A stretch of DNA of 64,000 nucleotides, from assembly GCF_017377505.1 (NCBI RefSeq), contig NZ_JAFREN010000003.1:62001-126000 (forward strand). Direction: 5' to 3'. Position numbers and translations under genes: made by a program. The notes beneath the pieces were generated by a model. The model saw only the letters and a list, made by a program, of their open reading frames with translations, was not told where the DNA came from and ran no database searches. Source of the DNA: Enterococcus sp. DIV0212c (GTDB lineage Bacteria > Bacillota > Bacilli > Lactobacillales > Enterococcaceae). Shown here piece by piece: positions 30,403 to 39,926 of the stretch (position 1 is the stretch's first letter; every line of letters starts with the position of its first letter).

Positions 30403-31223
30403 AATCAAACATAAATGGCGTGAATTATTATTATGAGTGGTTTTCAGCCTATGAAGCAGATCGACTAACATTGGTTTGCTTTCATGGGTTTACGGGTATC
30501 AGTCAAACATTTGCTCCAGTTTTCCAACAGGAATGTGATATAAATATTTTAGCGATTGATTTGATCGGTCACGGTCAAACAGATTGTTACGTGCATCCAT
30601 ATCGTTATCAGATGGAATGTTTATGTCAAGATATTGCGTTATTGACAGAACAATTGGGGATAGCTGAGTTTGCTTTATTAGGCTATTCAATGGGGGCTAG
30701 AGCAGCTTTGGGATTCGCTTGTCTATTTCCTCGTAAAGTTACCCAACTGATCTTAGAGAGCGGTTCTCCTGGGTTACAAAAGATGTCAGAGCGGGTTGAA
30801 AGGCAACGAGCAGATGAGCATTTAGCTGAGTTTATTATGAGACATCCAATTGAAGACTTTGTTGTTAGATGGGAAAGCCTGTCACTTTTTGATAGTCAAA
30901 AACAATTACCTCCCCAAGTGCAAGAAACCATTCGGCAAGAACGCTTATCACAGCGACCTTTCGGACTTGTATGCAGTCTCTGGTTTATGGGAACTGGAGT
31001 CCAGCCTAATTTTTGGCAAAAATTGACAGATATAAAAGTTCCTACTTTATTGATTGTAGGAGAAGTAGATCTTAAATTTCAACAAATCGCAATAAGAATG
31101 AAAGAAAAACAACCAACTCTAACTATCGAAGTCGTAAGCGATGCAGGTCATTGCGTTCATTTGGAAAAACCACGTATATTTGAAGAAATCGTTCATGCAT
31201 TTTTAGCTAGAACTATGAGTTAG
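30399..31223 (+). CDS. menH: SHCHC synthase MenH (alpha/beta hydrolase)
   Basis: Removes pyruvate from SEPHCHC to give SHCHC. The 274-residue alpha/beta hydrolase has an oxyanion motif FHGFTGIS, nucleophile elbow GYSMGARAAL (Ser near residue 94) and the catalytic histidine in AGHCVHLEKP. The ATG overlaps the menD stop codon. The operon position supports MenH over a general hydrolase. Confidence 0.95.
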   Translation: MKSNINGVNYYYEWFSAYEADRLTLVCFHGFTGISQTFAPVFQQECDINILAIDLIGHGQTDCYVHPYRYQMECLCQDIALLTEQLGIAEFALLGYSMGARAALGFACLFPRKVTQLILESGSPGLQKMSERVERQRADEHLAEFIMRHPIEDFVVRWESLSLFDSQKQLPPQVQETIRQERLSQRPFGLVCSLWFMGTGVQPNFWQKLTDIKVPTLLIVGEVDLKFQQIAIRMKEKQPTLTIEVVSDAGHCVHLEKPRIFEEIVHAFLARTMS

Positions 31224-31284
31224 TCTCTTGAAAAAAGCTAAGGTTAATTAGATACATGGGAACGTCTAGAAGAAGGAGGAGATA

Positions 31285-32397
31285 TTGTTGAACATTCATC
31301 GCATTGATCGTTATCGTGTTCGATTACCGCTAAGGATTCCTTTTGAAACAAGTTACGGTCGTTTAACAGAGAAAGCATTTGATATTTTGTTAGTGACTGA
31401 TGAGTTAGGAAACCAAGGCATAGGAGAACTAGTTCCTTTTGAACAGCCAGATTACATAGAAGAAACGATCGATACCGCACGAATTATTATCGACAAACAT
31501 TTGATTCCTTTATTGAAAGAGGCAGAAATTCATCATCCTAAAGAAGTATCTATTCTTTTTGCTGAGGTGAAAGGAAATCAGATGGCGAAATCTAGCCTTG
31601 AAACAGCAATCTGGGATTTATATGCTAAACGGAATGGAAAAAGCTTAAAAACGTATTTTAAAGATACTAGAGTACAAATTCCAGTTGGGGTAAGTGTTGG
31701 TATTCAGACTGACCTAACTAAATTACTGGATCAGATTACCCAATACGTAGCGCAAGGATATCAAAGGGTGAAATTAAAAATTCGTCCAGGCTATGATTTA
31801 AAACCAATTGAAGCGATACGGGAAAAATTTCCAGATTTACCTTTAATGGTGGATGCTAATTCAGCCTATACCATTAAAGATAGTTCTGGGTTGAAACAGT
31901 TAGATGCCTATGATTTGGTGATGATTGAGCAACCATTTGCCGCGAATGATTTTTTAGACCATGCACAGTTGCAAAAAGAAATGAAAACGAGTATTTGTTT
32001 GGATGAAAATATTCGAACACTTAAAGATTGTGAGTTAGCATTTTCTTTGGGCAGCTGTCGAAGTATCAATTTAAAAATTCCTAGAGTAGGCGGGATCACA
32101 GAAGCTATAAAAATCGTCGATTTCTGTAAAGAAAATGAACGACTTGTGTGGCTAGGCGGAATGTTTGAATCTGGTGTGGGAAGGGCTTTAAATCTACAGT
32201 TTGCATCTCAAAAAATTTTCACCTTTCCAGGAGATATTTCAGCCTCTTATCGTTATTATTACGAGGATATTCTTACAGAACCTTTTGAAATAAACAAGGG
32301 TGAAATTTTTGTGCCGGATGGATTGGGGATTGGGGTTTCATTATCGCAAAAAAACTTAATGAAGTACGGAGTTTTTGAAACAATATTTATTAAATAA
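31285..32397 (+). CDS. menC: o-succinylbenzoate synthase
   Basis: Enolase-superfamily dehydratase making o-succinylbenzoate. The 370-residue protein shows the catalytic lysine motif VKLKIRPG, metal ligands in MVDANSAY, IEQPF and LDENIR, and the second lysine in INLKIPRVGG. The start is TTG: two TTG codons in a row (31285, 31288) follow AGGAGGAG, and the second has the better spacing. It is 61 bases after menH and ends the operon at a bidirectional terminator. Confidence 0.95.
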   Translation: MLNIHRIDRYRVRLPLRIPFETSYGRLTEKAFDILLVTDELGNQGIGELVPFEQPDYIEETIDTARIIIDKHLIPLLKEAEIHHPKEVSILFAEVKGNQMAKSSLETAIWDLYAKRNGKSLKTYFKDTRVQIPVGVSVGIQTDLTKLLDQITQYVAQGYQRVKLKIRPGYDLKPIEAIREKFPDLPLMVDANSAYTIKDSSGLKQLDAYDLVMIEQPFAANDFLDHAQLQKEMKTSICLDENIRTLKDCELAFSLGSCRSINLKIPRVGGITEAIKIVDFCKENERLVWLGGMFESGVGRALNLQFASQKIFTFPGDISASYRYYYEDILTEPFEINKGEIFVPDGLGIGVSLSQKNLMKYGVFETIFIK

Positions 32398-32453
32398 AAA
32401 ATACAACAGAGGGGAACGTCATCGATGGATGATTTTCTCCTCTGTTGTATTTT
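32396..32453. terminator. bidirectional terminator of the men operon
   Basis: AAAATACAACAGAGG-G-GAA pairs with TT-T-TC-T-CCTCTGTTGTATTTT between convergent genes. Confidence 0.88.
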
Positions 32454-32464
32454 GTTTCTGTAAA

Positions 32465-33994
32465 TTATTCTTTTTCTTTCAAAGCTTTTTCAATTTGTAA
32501 TCGTTGAACTTTCATTGTAGCTGTACGAGGAATTTCGTCCCAAGCCATAATAATTGGTTTGTTTAAATGTGGTAAATCAGTCACTTGCTCCCACCAAGCA
32601 TCCCAATCCATTCCTTGTTTTGGATCAACTGCTAAAATCGGCTGAGGAGAATTGTCTTTGGCTCTAACAATGATCACTTCTTGAAGAAAATCTAGCGCAT
32701 CAAGCAAATGATCTTCAATCGCTAAGTTACTATCGATTTTCTCAATCAAATCCACTTGACGATCTTTTAGGAATAAGTGGCCATTTTCATCCATAAAACC
32801 GTAATCACCGCTGTCCCACCATGGACCAAAAACAGTAGCTTGGAATCTATCATCTTCTTTATAATAAGTAAGCGCGCGTCCTTTAGATAAAAATTGAATA
32901 TGTCCATCTGTCATAGCAGGTAAAACGTTACCTTCTTTATCTGCAATCCGAGCTTCAGTCAAACCTTCTAGACCAACACCCATATCACGCGCATCAGATG
33001 TTTTAAGCGATTCTAAAGTATGAGCTTTTAAGATCATCGGGCCACATTCGCTTTGACCGTAAACTTGAAGGAAGATCGGTTCATTTTTTTCAGAAGCTTT
33101 TAAGAAACTCCCCATCGTTGCATTATTTATTGCATCAAAGGTAGAGTGGTAATAGCGTACACTGGAGAAAGCTTCAGGCTGTTTTTTTGCTAGTGATGTC
33201 CACTGAACAAAATTATTTGGATGAGTTTCAAGAGCAATCGGCTTATGCGCTATAAGCATTTTTGAAATAGAATCACTATTTGAGATTGATAACGGCATCA
33301 TAGGAAAACCCATTGCCATTAATGAAGAGATTCCAATATTAAAGCGAGAATGAACAGGCGAAATATGAAATCCAACCAGTTTTTTCTCAGCGATTTTTGT
33401 AAAAATCGTTTTTTGCCACTTTGTACGCCAGCCCATTGAGTTAGCAGAGTGACAAATTAATTTAGGAATGCCAGTTGTTCCAGAAGTATGTGTCATATAA
33501 GCAATAGCATCCGTAGGAAGTTTTACTTGTGGAACTTCGTTGATTGGAGCTTGTAAAAGCTTTGTAACCGAAATTTGCTTCTCTGGAGAACTGTTTTTTA
33601 CGTTTGCAATCTTATCAGCTGTTTCATCATCAAAAAGAATAAACGGATTTTCCAAACGATCAACAAAAACTTCAATTGTTTCAGCTGGAAAATGATAAGA
33701 AATCATTGCTGGAACAGCACCTAAATAAGACGCCGCAACGGCTAATAAATACGTATCGAATTTTGAGCTTTTGAAAATAATGATTTTATCTTCAGCTTTC
33801 ACACCTAAACTAGCCAGTTGATAGGCACGATTTAAAATCGCCTCATGACTTAATTGATAGGTATAATTGGTTCCAAGTTCAGGAAAAGCTGGCAAGAGTT
33901 CATCGTGAATAATGGCAGATTCTGGGGTATTGCGTGCAGCCTCAAGATAATTCGTATACAAGTTGAGCGGTTGGTATTCTAACAATTGATTCAA
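32465..33994 (-). CDS. AMP-dependent acyl-CoA synthetase/ligase family protein
   Basis: A 509-residue ANL-superfamily enzyme. It has the P-loop MTHTSGTTGIPKLI near residue 168, YGQSECGP near residue 310, and WDSGDYGFMDENGHLFL followed by DRQVDLI in place of the usual GR..D.I. The catalytic lysine is in PRTATMKVQR. Both half-reaction sites therefore look complete. It is a single minus-strand gene between men and rpsF. The substrate cannot be told from sequence; it is clearly distinct from MenE, with which it shares only family motifs. Confidence 0.8.
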   Translation of the reverse strand: MNQLLEYQPLNLYTNYLEAARNTPESAIIHDELLPAFPELGTNYTYQLSHEAILNRAYQLASLGVKAEDKIIIFKSSKFDTYLLAVAASYLGAVPAMISYHFPAETIEVFVDRLENPFILFDDETADKIANVKNSSPEKQISVTKLLQAPINEVPQVKLPTDAIAYMTHTSGTTGIPKLICHSANSMGWRTKWQKTIFTKIAEKKLVGFHISPVHSRFNIGISSLMAMGFPMMPLSISNSDSISKMLIAHKPIALETHPNNFVQWTSLAKKQPEAFSSVRYYHSTFDAINNATMGSFLKASEKNEPIFLQVYGQSECGPMILKAHTLESLKTSDARDMGVGLEGLTEARIADKEGNVLPAMTDGHIQFLSKGRALTYYKEDDRFQATVFGPWWDSGDYGFMDENGHLFLKDRQVDLIEKIDSNLAIEDHLLDALDFLQEVIIVRAKDNSPQPILAVDPKQGMDWDAWWEQVTDLPHLNKPIIMAWDEIPRTATMKVQRLQIEKALKEKE

Positions 33995-34194
33995 TGTAAC
34001 AGCATCCTTTCAAACTACTTTTAGAGTATTAAGCTATTTGTGTAATGTCGAACAAAGATAGTATACCATGAAAAAAAAATAACCTAAATTAATAATAAAA
34101 AAAATGAAAAAATTCAAATTATACGTATATTAAAGTAAGACATGAGAGTCAGAAATGATTGATAAAAAAAATGATCAAAATTTGTGAAGAATGC

Positions 34195-34223
34195 TTGATT
34201 TTATCAGCTTTAAGCTGTATAAT
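34195..34223 (+). promoter_or_regulatory. rpsF-ssb-rpsR promoter
   Basis: TTGATT, 17-base spacer, TATAAT. About 90 bases upstream of rpsF. Confidence 0.8.
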
Positions 34224-34254
34224 AAAACCTTGTGAGTAGTCTATATATTATTAG

Positions 34255-34313
34255 ATAACTCTCCTTGCTCTTAGCAGTCTAAGAGCCTAAAGTCCATAGG
34301 GAGGTGAAAATCA
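34255..34313 (+). promoter_or_regulatory. rpsF leader hairpin (possible S6:S18 autoregulatory site)
   Basis: GCTCTTAG (34267-34274) and CTAAGAGC (34279-34286) form an exact 8-bp stem around CAGT. CTCC (34261-34264) just before it can pair with GGAG of the ribosome site. Bacterial rpsF leaders are known to bind the S6:S18 complex. I do not see the conserved CCG bulge clearly, so the assignment is by position and general shape. Confidence 0.45.
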
Positions 34314-34616
34314 ATGAGTCAAGCTACGAATTACGAAATTATGTACATTATTAGTCCAAACATTGATGAAGAAGCAAAAACTGCTTTAGTGGAACGTTTC
34401 GATACAATCTTGAAAGATAACGGAGCAGAAGTTATCGAATCAAAAGATTGGGAAAAACGCCGCTTAGCATATGAAATGAACGGATTCCGTGAAGGCATCT
34501 ATCATATCGTTAAAGTATCTTCTCCATCAACTGCAGGAGCAATCAATGAATTTGATCGTCTTGCTAAAATCAATGACAGTATTATCCGTCACATGATTAT
34601 CAAGGAAGAAGCATAA
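34314..34616 (+). CDS. rpsF: 30S ribosomal protein S6
   Basis: A 100-residue ribosomal protein that pairs with S18 on the platform of the small subunit. It begins [17 protein letters not shown] and includes [20 protein letters not shown], standard S6 features. AGGGAGG precedes the ATG at 34314. It is first in the rpsF-ssb-rpsR operon. Confidence 0.98.
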   Translation: MSQATNYEIMYIISPNIDEEAKTALVERFDTILKDNGAEVIESKDWEKRRLAYEMNGFREGIYHIVKVSSPSTAGAINEFDRLAKINDSIIRHMIIKEEA

Positions 34617-34621
34617 CCAAA

Positions 34622-34637
34622 TGTTTCACGTGAAACA
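34622..34637. promoter_or_regulatory. parS site 1
   Basis: TGTTTCACGTGAAACA, a perfect 16-base palindrome identical to the Firmicute parS consensus bound by ParB/Spo0J. It lies between rpsF and ssb, about 28 kb from the origin. Confidence 0.95.
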
Positions 34638-34663
34638 TTGGATTGACGAAAGGAGATGTTTAA

Positions 34664-35227
34664 ATGATTAACAACGTTGTATTAGTTGGAAGACTAACAA
34701 AAGATCCAGATTTACGATATACATCTAGCGGTTCAGCAGTTGCGACGTTTACCTTAGCAGTAAACCGTAATTTTACGAATGCAAATGGAAATCGTGAGGC
34801 AGATTTTGTTAATTGTGTGATTTGGCGTAAACCCGCTGAAACAATGGCAAACTATGCACGTAAAGGTACATTGTTAGGTGTCGTTGGACGTATCCAAACG
34901 AGATCGTATGAAAATCAACAAGGTCAACGTGTATATGTTACAGAAGTTGTGTGTGATAATTTCCAATTGTTAGAGTCTCGTTCTGCTTCAGAACAAAGAC
35001 AAACGCAAGAAGGATCAGGATCAACATATAATTCTGGTGCTAATAGTAATGGTGGAAGTTTCCAACCAAAACCAGCACAAAATAATGATTTCTCTGGACA
35101 AAACAATTTTAATCAATCATCCTCTCAGTCTAACAATAACGGTATGCCTGATTTTGATAGAGATTCTGATCCATTTGGTGGAACAGGTTCTACTATTGAC
35201 ATTTCAGATGATGATTTACCATTCTAA
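34664..35227 (+). CDS. ssb: single-stranded DNA-binding protein
   Basis: Protects single-stranded DNA and recruits partners. It has 187 residues. The OB fold at 1-110 starts [21 protein letters not shown] Gln/Asn/Gly-rich flexible linker follows, and the protein ends DISDDDLPF, the acidic partner-binding tip. AAAGGAG precedes the ATG. It lies between rpsF and rpsR as in Bacillus. Confidence 0.98.
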   Translation: MINNVVLVGRLTKDPDLRYTSSGSAVATFTLAVNRNFTNANGNREADFVNCVIWRKPAETMANYARKGTLLGVVGRIQTRSYENQQGQRVYVTEVVCDNFQLLESRSASEQRQTQEGSGSTYNSGANSNGGSFQPKPAQNNDFSGQNNFNQSSSQSNNNGMPDFDRDSDPFGGTGSTIDISDDDLPF

Positions 35228-35252
35228 ACGAATTTGATAGGAGGGAATAAGA

Positions 35253-35492
35253 ATGGCACAACAAAGAAGAGGCGGACGTAAACGCCGTAAAGTTGATTAT
35301 ATTGCAGCAAACCATATTGAATATATTGACTATAAAGATATCGAATTACTAAAAAAATTCATTTCTGAACGTGGAAAAATTTTGCCACGTCGTGTAACAG
35401 GTACTGGCGCTAAGAACCAACGTAAATTAACAATTGCAATCAAACGCGCACGTATCATGGGCTTATTACCATTTGTTGGTGAAGAGCAATAA
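35253..35492 (+). CDS. rpsR: 30S ribosomal protein S18
   Basis: A 79-residue basic ribosomal protein. [24 protein letters not shown] and the C-terminal [13 protein letters not shown] are typical of S18, partner of S6. AGGAGGG precedes the ATG 25 bases after ssb. A strong terminator follows. Confidence 0.98.
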   Translation: MAQQRRGGRKRRKVDYIAANHIEYIDYKDIELLKKFISERGKILPRRVTGTGAKNQRKLTIAIKRARIMGLLPFVGEEQ

Positions 35493-35506
35493 TATAGATT
35501 TTACTT

Positions 35507-35540
35507 AAGATCAAAGAACTCAGTTCTTTGATCTTTTTTT
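35507..35540 (+). terminator. rpsR terminator
   Basis: AAGATCAAAGAA pairs exactly with TTCTTTGATCTT around CTCAG and is followed by T residues. Confidence 0.92.
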
Positions 35541-35569
35541 ATTTTTAAACTGATACATATCGATTTAGA

Positions 35570-35585
35570 TGTTTCACGTGAAACA
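35570..35585. promoter_or_regulatory. parS site 2
   Basis: A second perfect TGTTTCACGTGAAACA, 948 bases from the first, between rpsR and gdpP. Confidence 0.95.
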
Positions 35586-35657
35586 TTTTGCAGTTCGCAG
35601 AAATCTGTTTTTTATGCTAAAATAAGCGTATATATGAACAATGGAGGAGTCTTTATA

Positions 35658-37634
35658 ATGGGAAAAAATAGAATGAAACGGATTTTGGGTTCTGTATTCG
35701 TTCTCTTTTTATTAGAAGTAATACTATTTTTCTTCATATCTAATAAATATATATTTATAGCTGGATTATTGATACTCAATCTTATATTGATAAATCGGAT
35801 ATTTTATCTGATAAAAAAAATTGAGATATCTAATACAGAGAAAATTAGAGAAGCAAGTACGATTGCAGAAAAATCATTAGATTACGCTTTTAATGAAGTA
35901 TCTGTTGGGATTATAAATTATGATTCTGATACAAAAGAAGCAAAGTGGCTAAATCCATTTGCAGAGAGTATCTTTAGAAAAGACGGTCAGACACTAATCA
36001 GTCCAGAATTGATACAAACATATGTATCGTTGGCAGAAAAAGGTAAAGACATATTCAAAGTCGGCGATCATGTTTATCGTTTTAATGTTGATACAAATCA
36101 AAATACGATCACCTTCAAAGATATTACGGAAGAAAGTAATTTATATCAAGAAAAGTTGGAAATGCAAACAGCAATTGGCATTGTTTCAGTAGATAATTAT
36201 GATGATATTACAGATAGTATGGATGAAAAAGAAATTTCATATCTGAATAGTTTCATTACCACCATGGTTTCTGACTGGATGGATGAATACCAAGTTTTCT
36301 ATAAAAGACTGAATGCAGAACGATATTTCTTTATTGCACAGTTAGAAGATATAAAAAAGATGATGGATACGAAATTTCAAATTCTAGATAAAATAAGAAA
36401 AGAATCTAGCACAAGAGAGATAGCGATTACATTGAGTATGGGTATTTCTTATGGTGGAGACACATTAAGTCAAACTGGTAACACTGCCCAAACCAATTTA
36501 GATACAGCGTTGGTTAGAGGTGGCGATCAAGTTGTCGTGAAAGAAGCCAAAGACAATGCGAAACCTATTTTTTATGGTGGAAGAACAGCATCAGTTGCAA
36601 AAAGAACGCGTGTTCGCTCTCGTGCAATGAGTACTGCGATTCAAGGAATTTTATCAGAGTCTTCAGATGTTTATATCATGGGACATCGTTATCCTGACAT
36701 GGATGCTATCGGTTCAGCATTTGGAATGGCTCGTTTAGCTAAATTTCATAATAAAGAAGCTTGGGTTGTTTTAGAGAAACAAGAAAGTATACCTGATGTC
36801 GATCGAGTAATGGCTGAGCTGGAAAAATACCCCGAATTAGCTAAACAAATCATCACACCAAAAGAAGCAATGAAAAGAAAAACAGATAGCAGTTTATTGA
36901 TAATGGTTGACTACCATAAACCATCACTTTCGATCTCACAAGAGTTATATGAACAGTTTGATAAAGTCGTGATTATTGATCACCATCGACGTGGTGATGA
37001 GTTTCCAGTTAAACCATTGCTTTCATATATCGAGTCTTCTGCCTCATCGGCTTCAGAGTTGGTGACAGAATTGATCGAGTATCAAAGTAATACACAAAAA
37101 CAATTAGACAAACTTGAAGCAACCTTACTCCTTGCAGGGATCGTCGTTGATACCAAAAGTTTCAGCGTTCGTACGACAGCCCGCACATTTGATGTGGCTA
37201 GTTATTTAAGAACTTGTAGTGCGGATTCATCTTTAGTACAATACTTATTAAGTTCAGATTTAACTAGTTATTTAGAAATGAATAGTTTGATTGCAAAAAG
37301 TGAGTACGTTACGCCGGATACAGTGATTGTGACTGGTAGTGAAGAGAAAGAATATGATAGTGTGACTGCAGCTAAAACTGCCGATACCTTATTATCAATG
37401 GTAGGTATCAATGCCGCATTTGTTATAACCAAACGTACAGACAAACAGATAGGTATTAGTGCTAGAAGCAATGGTTCAATAAACGTCCAGCTAATTATGG
37501 AAAATTTGGGCGGAGGTGGTCATTTTACCAATGCTGCGGTACAATTATCTAATATGACAGTAGCTGAGGTAAAAGAACAGCTGCTAAAAGTGATTCATCA
37601 AAATATAGATGTTATGTATGATCCAGCTCCATAA
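35658..37634 (+). CDS. gdpP: cyclic-di-AMP phosphodiesterase GdpP
   Basis: Membrane enzyme that hydrolyses c-di-AMP, a messenger controlling potassium and wall stress. It has 658 residues: two membrane helices (about 8-55), a PAS-like domain, a degenerate GGDEF domain, and a DHH domain with GHRYPDMDAIGS near residue 342. A DHHA1 domain with GGGGHFTNAA near residue 617 completes it. The ATG at 35658 is used because GGAGGAG lies before it; the in-frame ATG at 35634 overlaps that site. Its stop codon lies inside leader copy C. Confidence 0.96.
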   Translation: MGKNRMKRILGSVFVLFLLEVILFFFISNKYIFIAGLLILNLILINRIFYLIKKIEISNTEKIREASTIAEKSLDYAFNEVSVGIINYDSDTKEAKWLNPFAESIFRKDGQTLISPELIQTYVSLAEKGKDIFKVGDHVYRFNVDTNQNTITFKDITEESNLYQEKLEMQTAIGIVSVDNYDDITDSMDEKEISYLNSFITTMVSDWMDEYQVFYKRLNAERYFFIAQLEDIKKMMDTKFQILDKIRKESSTREIAITLSMGISYGGDTLSQTGNTAQTNLDTALVRGGDQVVVKEAKDNAKPIFYGGRTASVAKRTRVRSRAMSTAIQGILSESSDVYIMGHRYPDMDAIGSAFGMARLAKFHNKEAWVVLEKQESIPDVDRVMAELEKYPELAKQIITPKEAMKRKTDSSLLIMVDYHKPSLSISQELYEQFDKVVIIDHHRRGDEFPVKPLLSYIESSASSASELVTELIEYQSNTQKQLDKLEATLLLAGIVVDTKSFSVRTTARTFDVASYLRTCSADSSLVQYLLSSDLTSYLEMNSLIAKSEYVTPDTVIVTGSEEKEYDSVTAAKTADTLLSMVGINAAFVITKRTDKQIGISARSNGSINVQLIMENLGGGGHFTNAAVQLSNMTVAEVKEQLLKVIHQNIDVMYDPAP

Positions 37635-37737
37635 GCTAGTCTTTCGGAAAAAAGTTAAAATCTGTTTGTGACAAGGAAGGCACAATCGTAATTGCTTATT
37701 TTTCTTTCAATGATAAACAAGCTTATTACGCTGTTAA
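37624..37737 (+). ncRNA. repeated structured leader, copy C (upstream of rplI)
   Basis: A diverged relative of copies A and B. It shares CTTTCGGAAAAAAG-T-TAAAAT and TTATTTTTCT. ATAAGCT (37631-37637) is an exact complement of AGCTTAT (37720-37726), matching the outer pairing of the other copies with changed bases. The central hairpin is GTTTGTG/CACAATC. Its 5' arm contains the gdpP stop codon, and it ends 20 bases before rplI. Confidence 0.55.
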
Positions 37738-37756
37738 AATAAGGAGGAATAATAGT

Positions 37757-38209
37757 ATGAAAGTTATTTTTTTACAAGATGTTAAAGGTAAAGGAAAAAA
37801 AGGGGAAGTAAAAGAAGTACCAACAGGATATGCACAAAATTTTCTAATTAAAAATGGATACGCACAAGAAGCTAATAACGGTAGCATCAGTGCTCTTGCT
37901 GGGCAAAAGAAAGCCCAAGATAAACACGAAGCAGAAATTTTAGCAGAAGCGAAAAAAATGCAAGAGTTCTTAGAAAAAGAAGAAACTGTTGTGGAGCTTA
38001 AAGCGAAGGCAGGAGAGGACGGACGTCTCTTTGGGTCTATTCCTTCAAAACAGATAGCAGAAGCCTTAAACAAGCAATATAAGGTTAAATTAGACAAACG
38101 TAAGCTTGAACTATCTCAACCGATTCGTTCATTAGGGTTTACAAAAGTTCCAGTGAAATTACACCATGAAGTAACAGCAATAATCAAAGTTCATGTTGTT
38201 GAAGAATAA
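37757..38209 (+). CDS. rplI: 50S ribosomal protein L9
   Basis: A 150-residue ribosomal protein with two domains joined by a long helix. It starts [21 protein letters not shown] and has the L9 signature [20 protein letters not shown] precedes the ATG. The gene lies between gdpP and dnaB as in other Firmicutes and is preceded by leader copy C. Confidence 0.98.
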   Translation: MKVIFLQDVKGKGKKGEVKEVPTGYAQNFLIKNGYAQEANNGSISALAGQKKAQDKHEAEILAEAKKMQEFLEKEETVVELKAKAGEDGRLFGSIPSKQIAEALNKQYKVKLDKRKLELSQPIRSLGFTKVPVKLHHEVTAIIKVHVVEE

Positions 38210-38260
38210 TCAGTAGAAGAGGTTGCTTCTGCTCCCGCAGTTTATCAGGATTTTAGTTGG

Positions 38261-38300
38261 CTGGGATGTGACTCGAAGAGTTATGTCCCAGTTTCATTTT
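38261..38300 (+). terminator. terminator between rplI and dnaB
   Basis: CTGGGATGTGACT pairs with AGTTATGTCCCAG (13 bp including G-U) around CGAAG and is followed by TTTCATTTT. Confidence 0.7.
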
Positions 38301-38490
38301 GCTTACTTTGATACGGAAATGATACATGATTGTCAGTGTACATTTTCGCTATTTCTTGTTAAAATAGAAAGACTGAACCGGTCTGAACAAACGGTGAGAA
38401 TGAAGCAAACGAAGGACGTTGATTTAGATATATGAAGTGAACGTTTTAAGTGTGAATTGTTTTGATCTCAAAGATATAGGAGAGAAAAAA

Positions 38491-39864
38491 ATGAATGAAG
38501 TATGGCAAGATCGAGTACCGCCCCAAAGTATGGAAGCAGAGCAGGCCGTTTTAGGGTCGGTTTTTTTAGATGCTGAGGTTATTATCGATGCTTTAGAATA
38601 CATAGAACCAAAAGATTTTTATCGCCGTAATCATCAATTGATTTTTCAGACTATGCTTACCTTGAATGATCGGAATGAAGCAATTGATGTTATTACGATC
38701 AAAGATCGTTTGGAGCAGGAAAATTTACTAGAAGATGTGGGTGGTTTAAGCTATCTATCTGATCTAGCTTTAGCTGTGCCGACGGCAGCTAATATTGTTT
38801 ACTATGCAAAAATCGTTGAACAAAAATCATTATTACGTAACTTGATTCAAACAGCTACAGAAATTGTTACTAAAGGGTTTGAACAAGGTGAAGATGTTGA
38901 AACAATATTAGATGATGCAGAACGCAGCATTTTAGAAGTTTCAGAAAAAAGAAACCGAAGCGGCTTCCTGTCAATTGCGGATGTCTTGAATACATCCATT
39001 GCAAATATTGACCAATTATATCAAAATGATGAAGAAATCACAGGACTGCCTACAGGATATCCAGCGTTAGATAAAATGACCGCTGGACTTCAAGCAGAAG
39101 AATTAATTATTTTAGCAGCTCGTCCTGCGGTAGGGAAAACAGCCTTTGCTCTAAATATTGCTCAAAATATCGGGACTAAAACAGATCGTTCTGTTGCTAT
39201 TTTCAGTTTGGAAATGGGTGCAGAGTCACTAGTTAATCGGATGCTTTGTGCGGAAGGCTCAATTGAAGCAGGACATTTACGGACAGGTCAACTATCAGAA
39301 GAAGAATGGCAAAATCTGATCATTGCGATGGGGAGTTTATCGAGAGCACAAATTTATATCGATGATACGCCCGGTATTAAAATCACAGAAATCCGAGCAA
39401 AATGCCGGAAACTCGCGCAAGAACGAGGAAATCTTGGGTTGATTTTGATCGATTACCTACAACTGATCGAGGGAACGGGTCGTGAAAGCCGCCAACAAGA
39501 AGTATCTGAAATTTCTCGTCAATTAAAAAAATTGGCAAAAGAATTAAAAGTTCCTGTTATCGCCTTATCTCAATTATCTCGTGGGGTGGAACAGCGTCAG
39601 GATAAACGTCCTGTGCTAAGTGATATTCGTGAGTCTGGATCTATTGAGCAAGATGCTGATATTGTTGCTTTCTTATATCGTGACGATTATTATGATCGTG
39701 GCGAAGATGGAGAAGACGGCGATCGCGAAGCACCTGAAATCGATAACGTGATCGAAGTAATTATTGAGAAAAACAGAAGTGGGGCCCGAGGGACTGTTGA
39801 ATTGTTATTTATCAAAGAATTTAATAAGTTCGCTTCCTTATCCCAAAGACCAGATGACTTTTAA
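38491..39864 (+). CDS. dnaB: replicative DNA helicase DnaB/DnaC
   Basis: Hexameric helicase that unwinds DNA at the fork (called DnaC in Bacillus). It has 457 residues. The N-terminal domain starts VPPQSMEAEQAVLGSVF. The RecA-like domain shows Walker A ARPAVGKTAFALN, Walker B LILIDYLQLI, SQLSRGVEQR and EKNRSGARGTVEL. The ATG at 38491 follows TAGGAGAG; an in-frame GTG at 38437 has no ribosome site. Upstream DNA shares sequence with the dnaA upstream region. Confidence 0.98.
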   Translation: MNEVWQDRVPPQSMEAEQAVLGSVFLDAEVIIDALEYIEPKDFYRRNHQLIFQTMLTLNDRNEAIDVITIKDRLEQENLLEDVGGLSYLSDLALAVPTAANIVYYAKIVEQKSLLRNLIQTATEIVTKGFEQGEDVETILDDAERSILEVSEKRNRSGFLSIADVLNTSIANIDQLYQNDEEITGLPTGYPALDKMTAGLQAEELIILAARPAVGKTAFALNIAQNIGTKTDRSVAIFSLEMGAESLVNRMLCAEGSIEAGHLRTGQLSEEEWQNLIIAMGSLSRAQIYIDDTPGIKITEIRAKCRKLAQERGNLGLILIDYLQLIEGTGRESRQQEVSEISRQLKKLAKELKVPVIALSQLSRGVEQRQDKRPVLSDIRESGSIEQDADIVAFLYRDDYYDRGEDGEDGDREAPEIDNVIEVIIEKNRSGARGTVELLFIKEFNKFASLSQRPDDF

Positions 39865-39873
39865 AAACTAAAT

Positions 39874-39923
39874 AAAAAACAGCTCTAAACCAATATTTAT
39901 GCTGGTCTAGAGCTGTTTTTTTT
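39874..39923. terminator. bidirectional terminator after dnaB
   Basis: AAAAAACAGCTCTA-A-ACCA pairs with TGGT-C-TAGAGCTGTTTTTT between convergent genes. Confidence 0.92.
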
Positions 39924-39926
39924 ACA

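Noticed and set aside
38223..38435. 70-residue open frame between rplI and dnaB
   Set aside because: It runs through the 38261-38300 terminator, has no ribosome site and overlaps the dnaB upstream motif.
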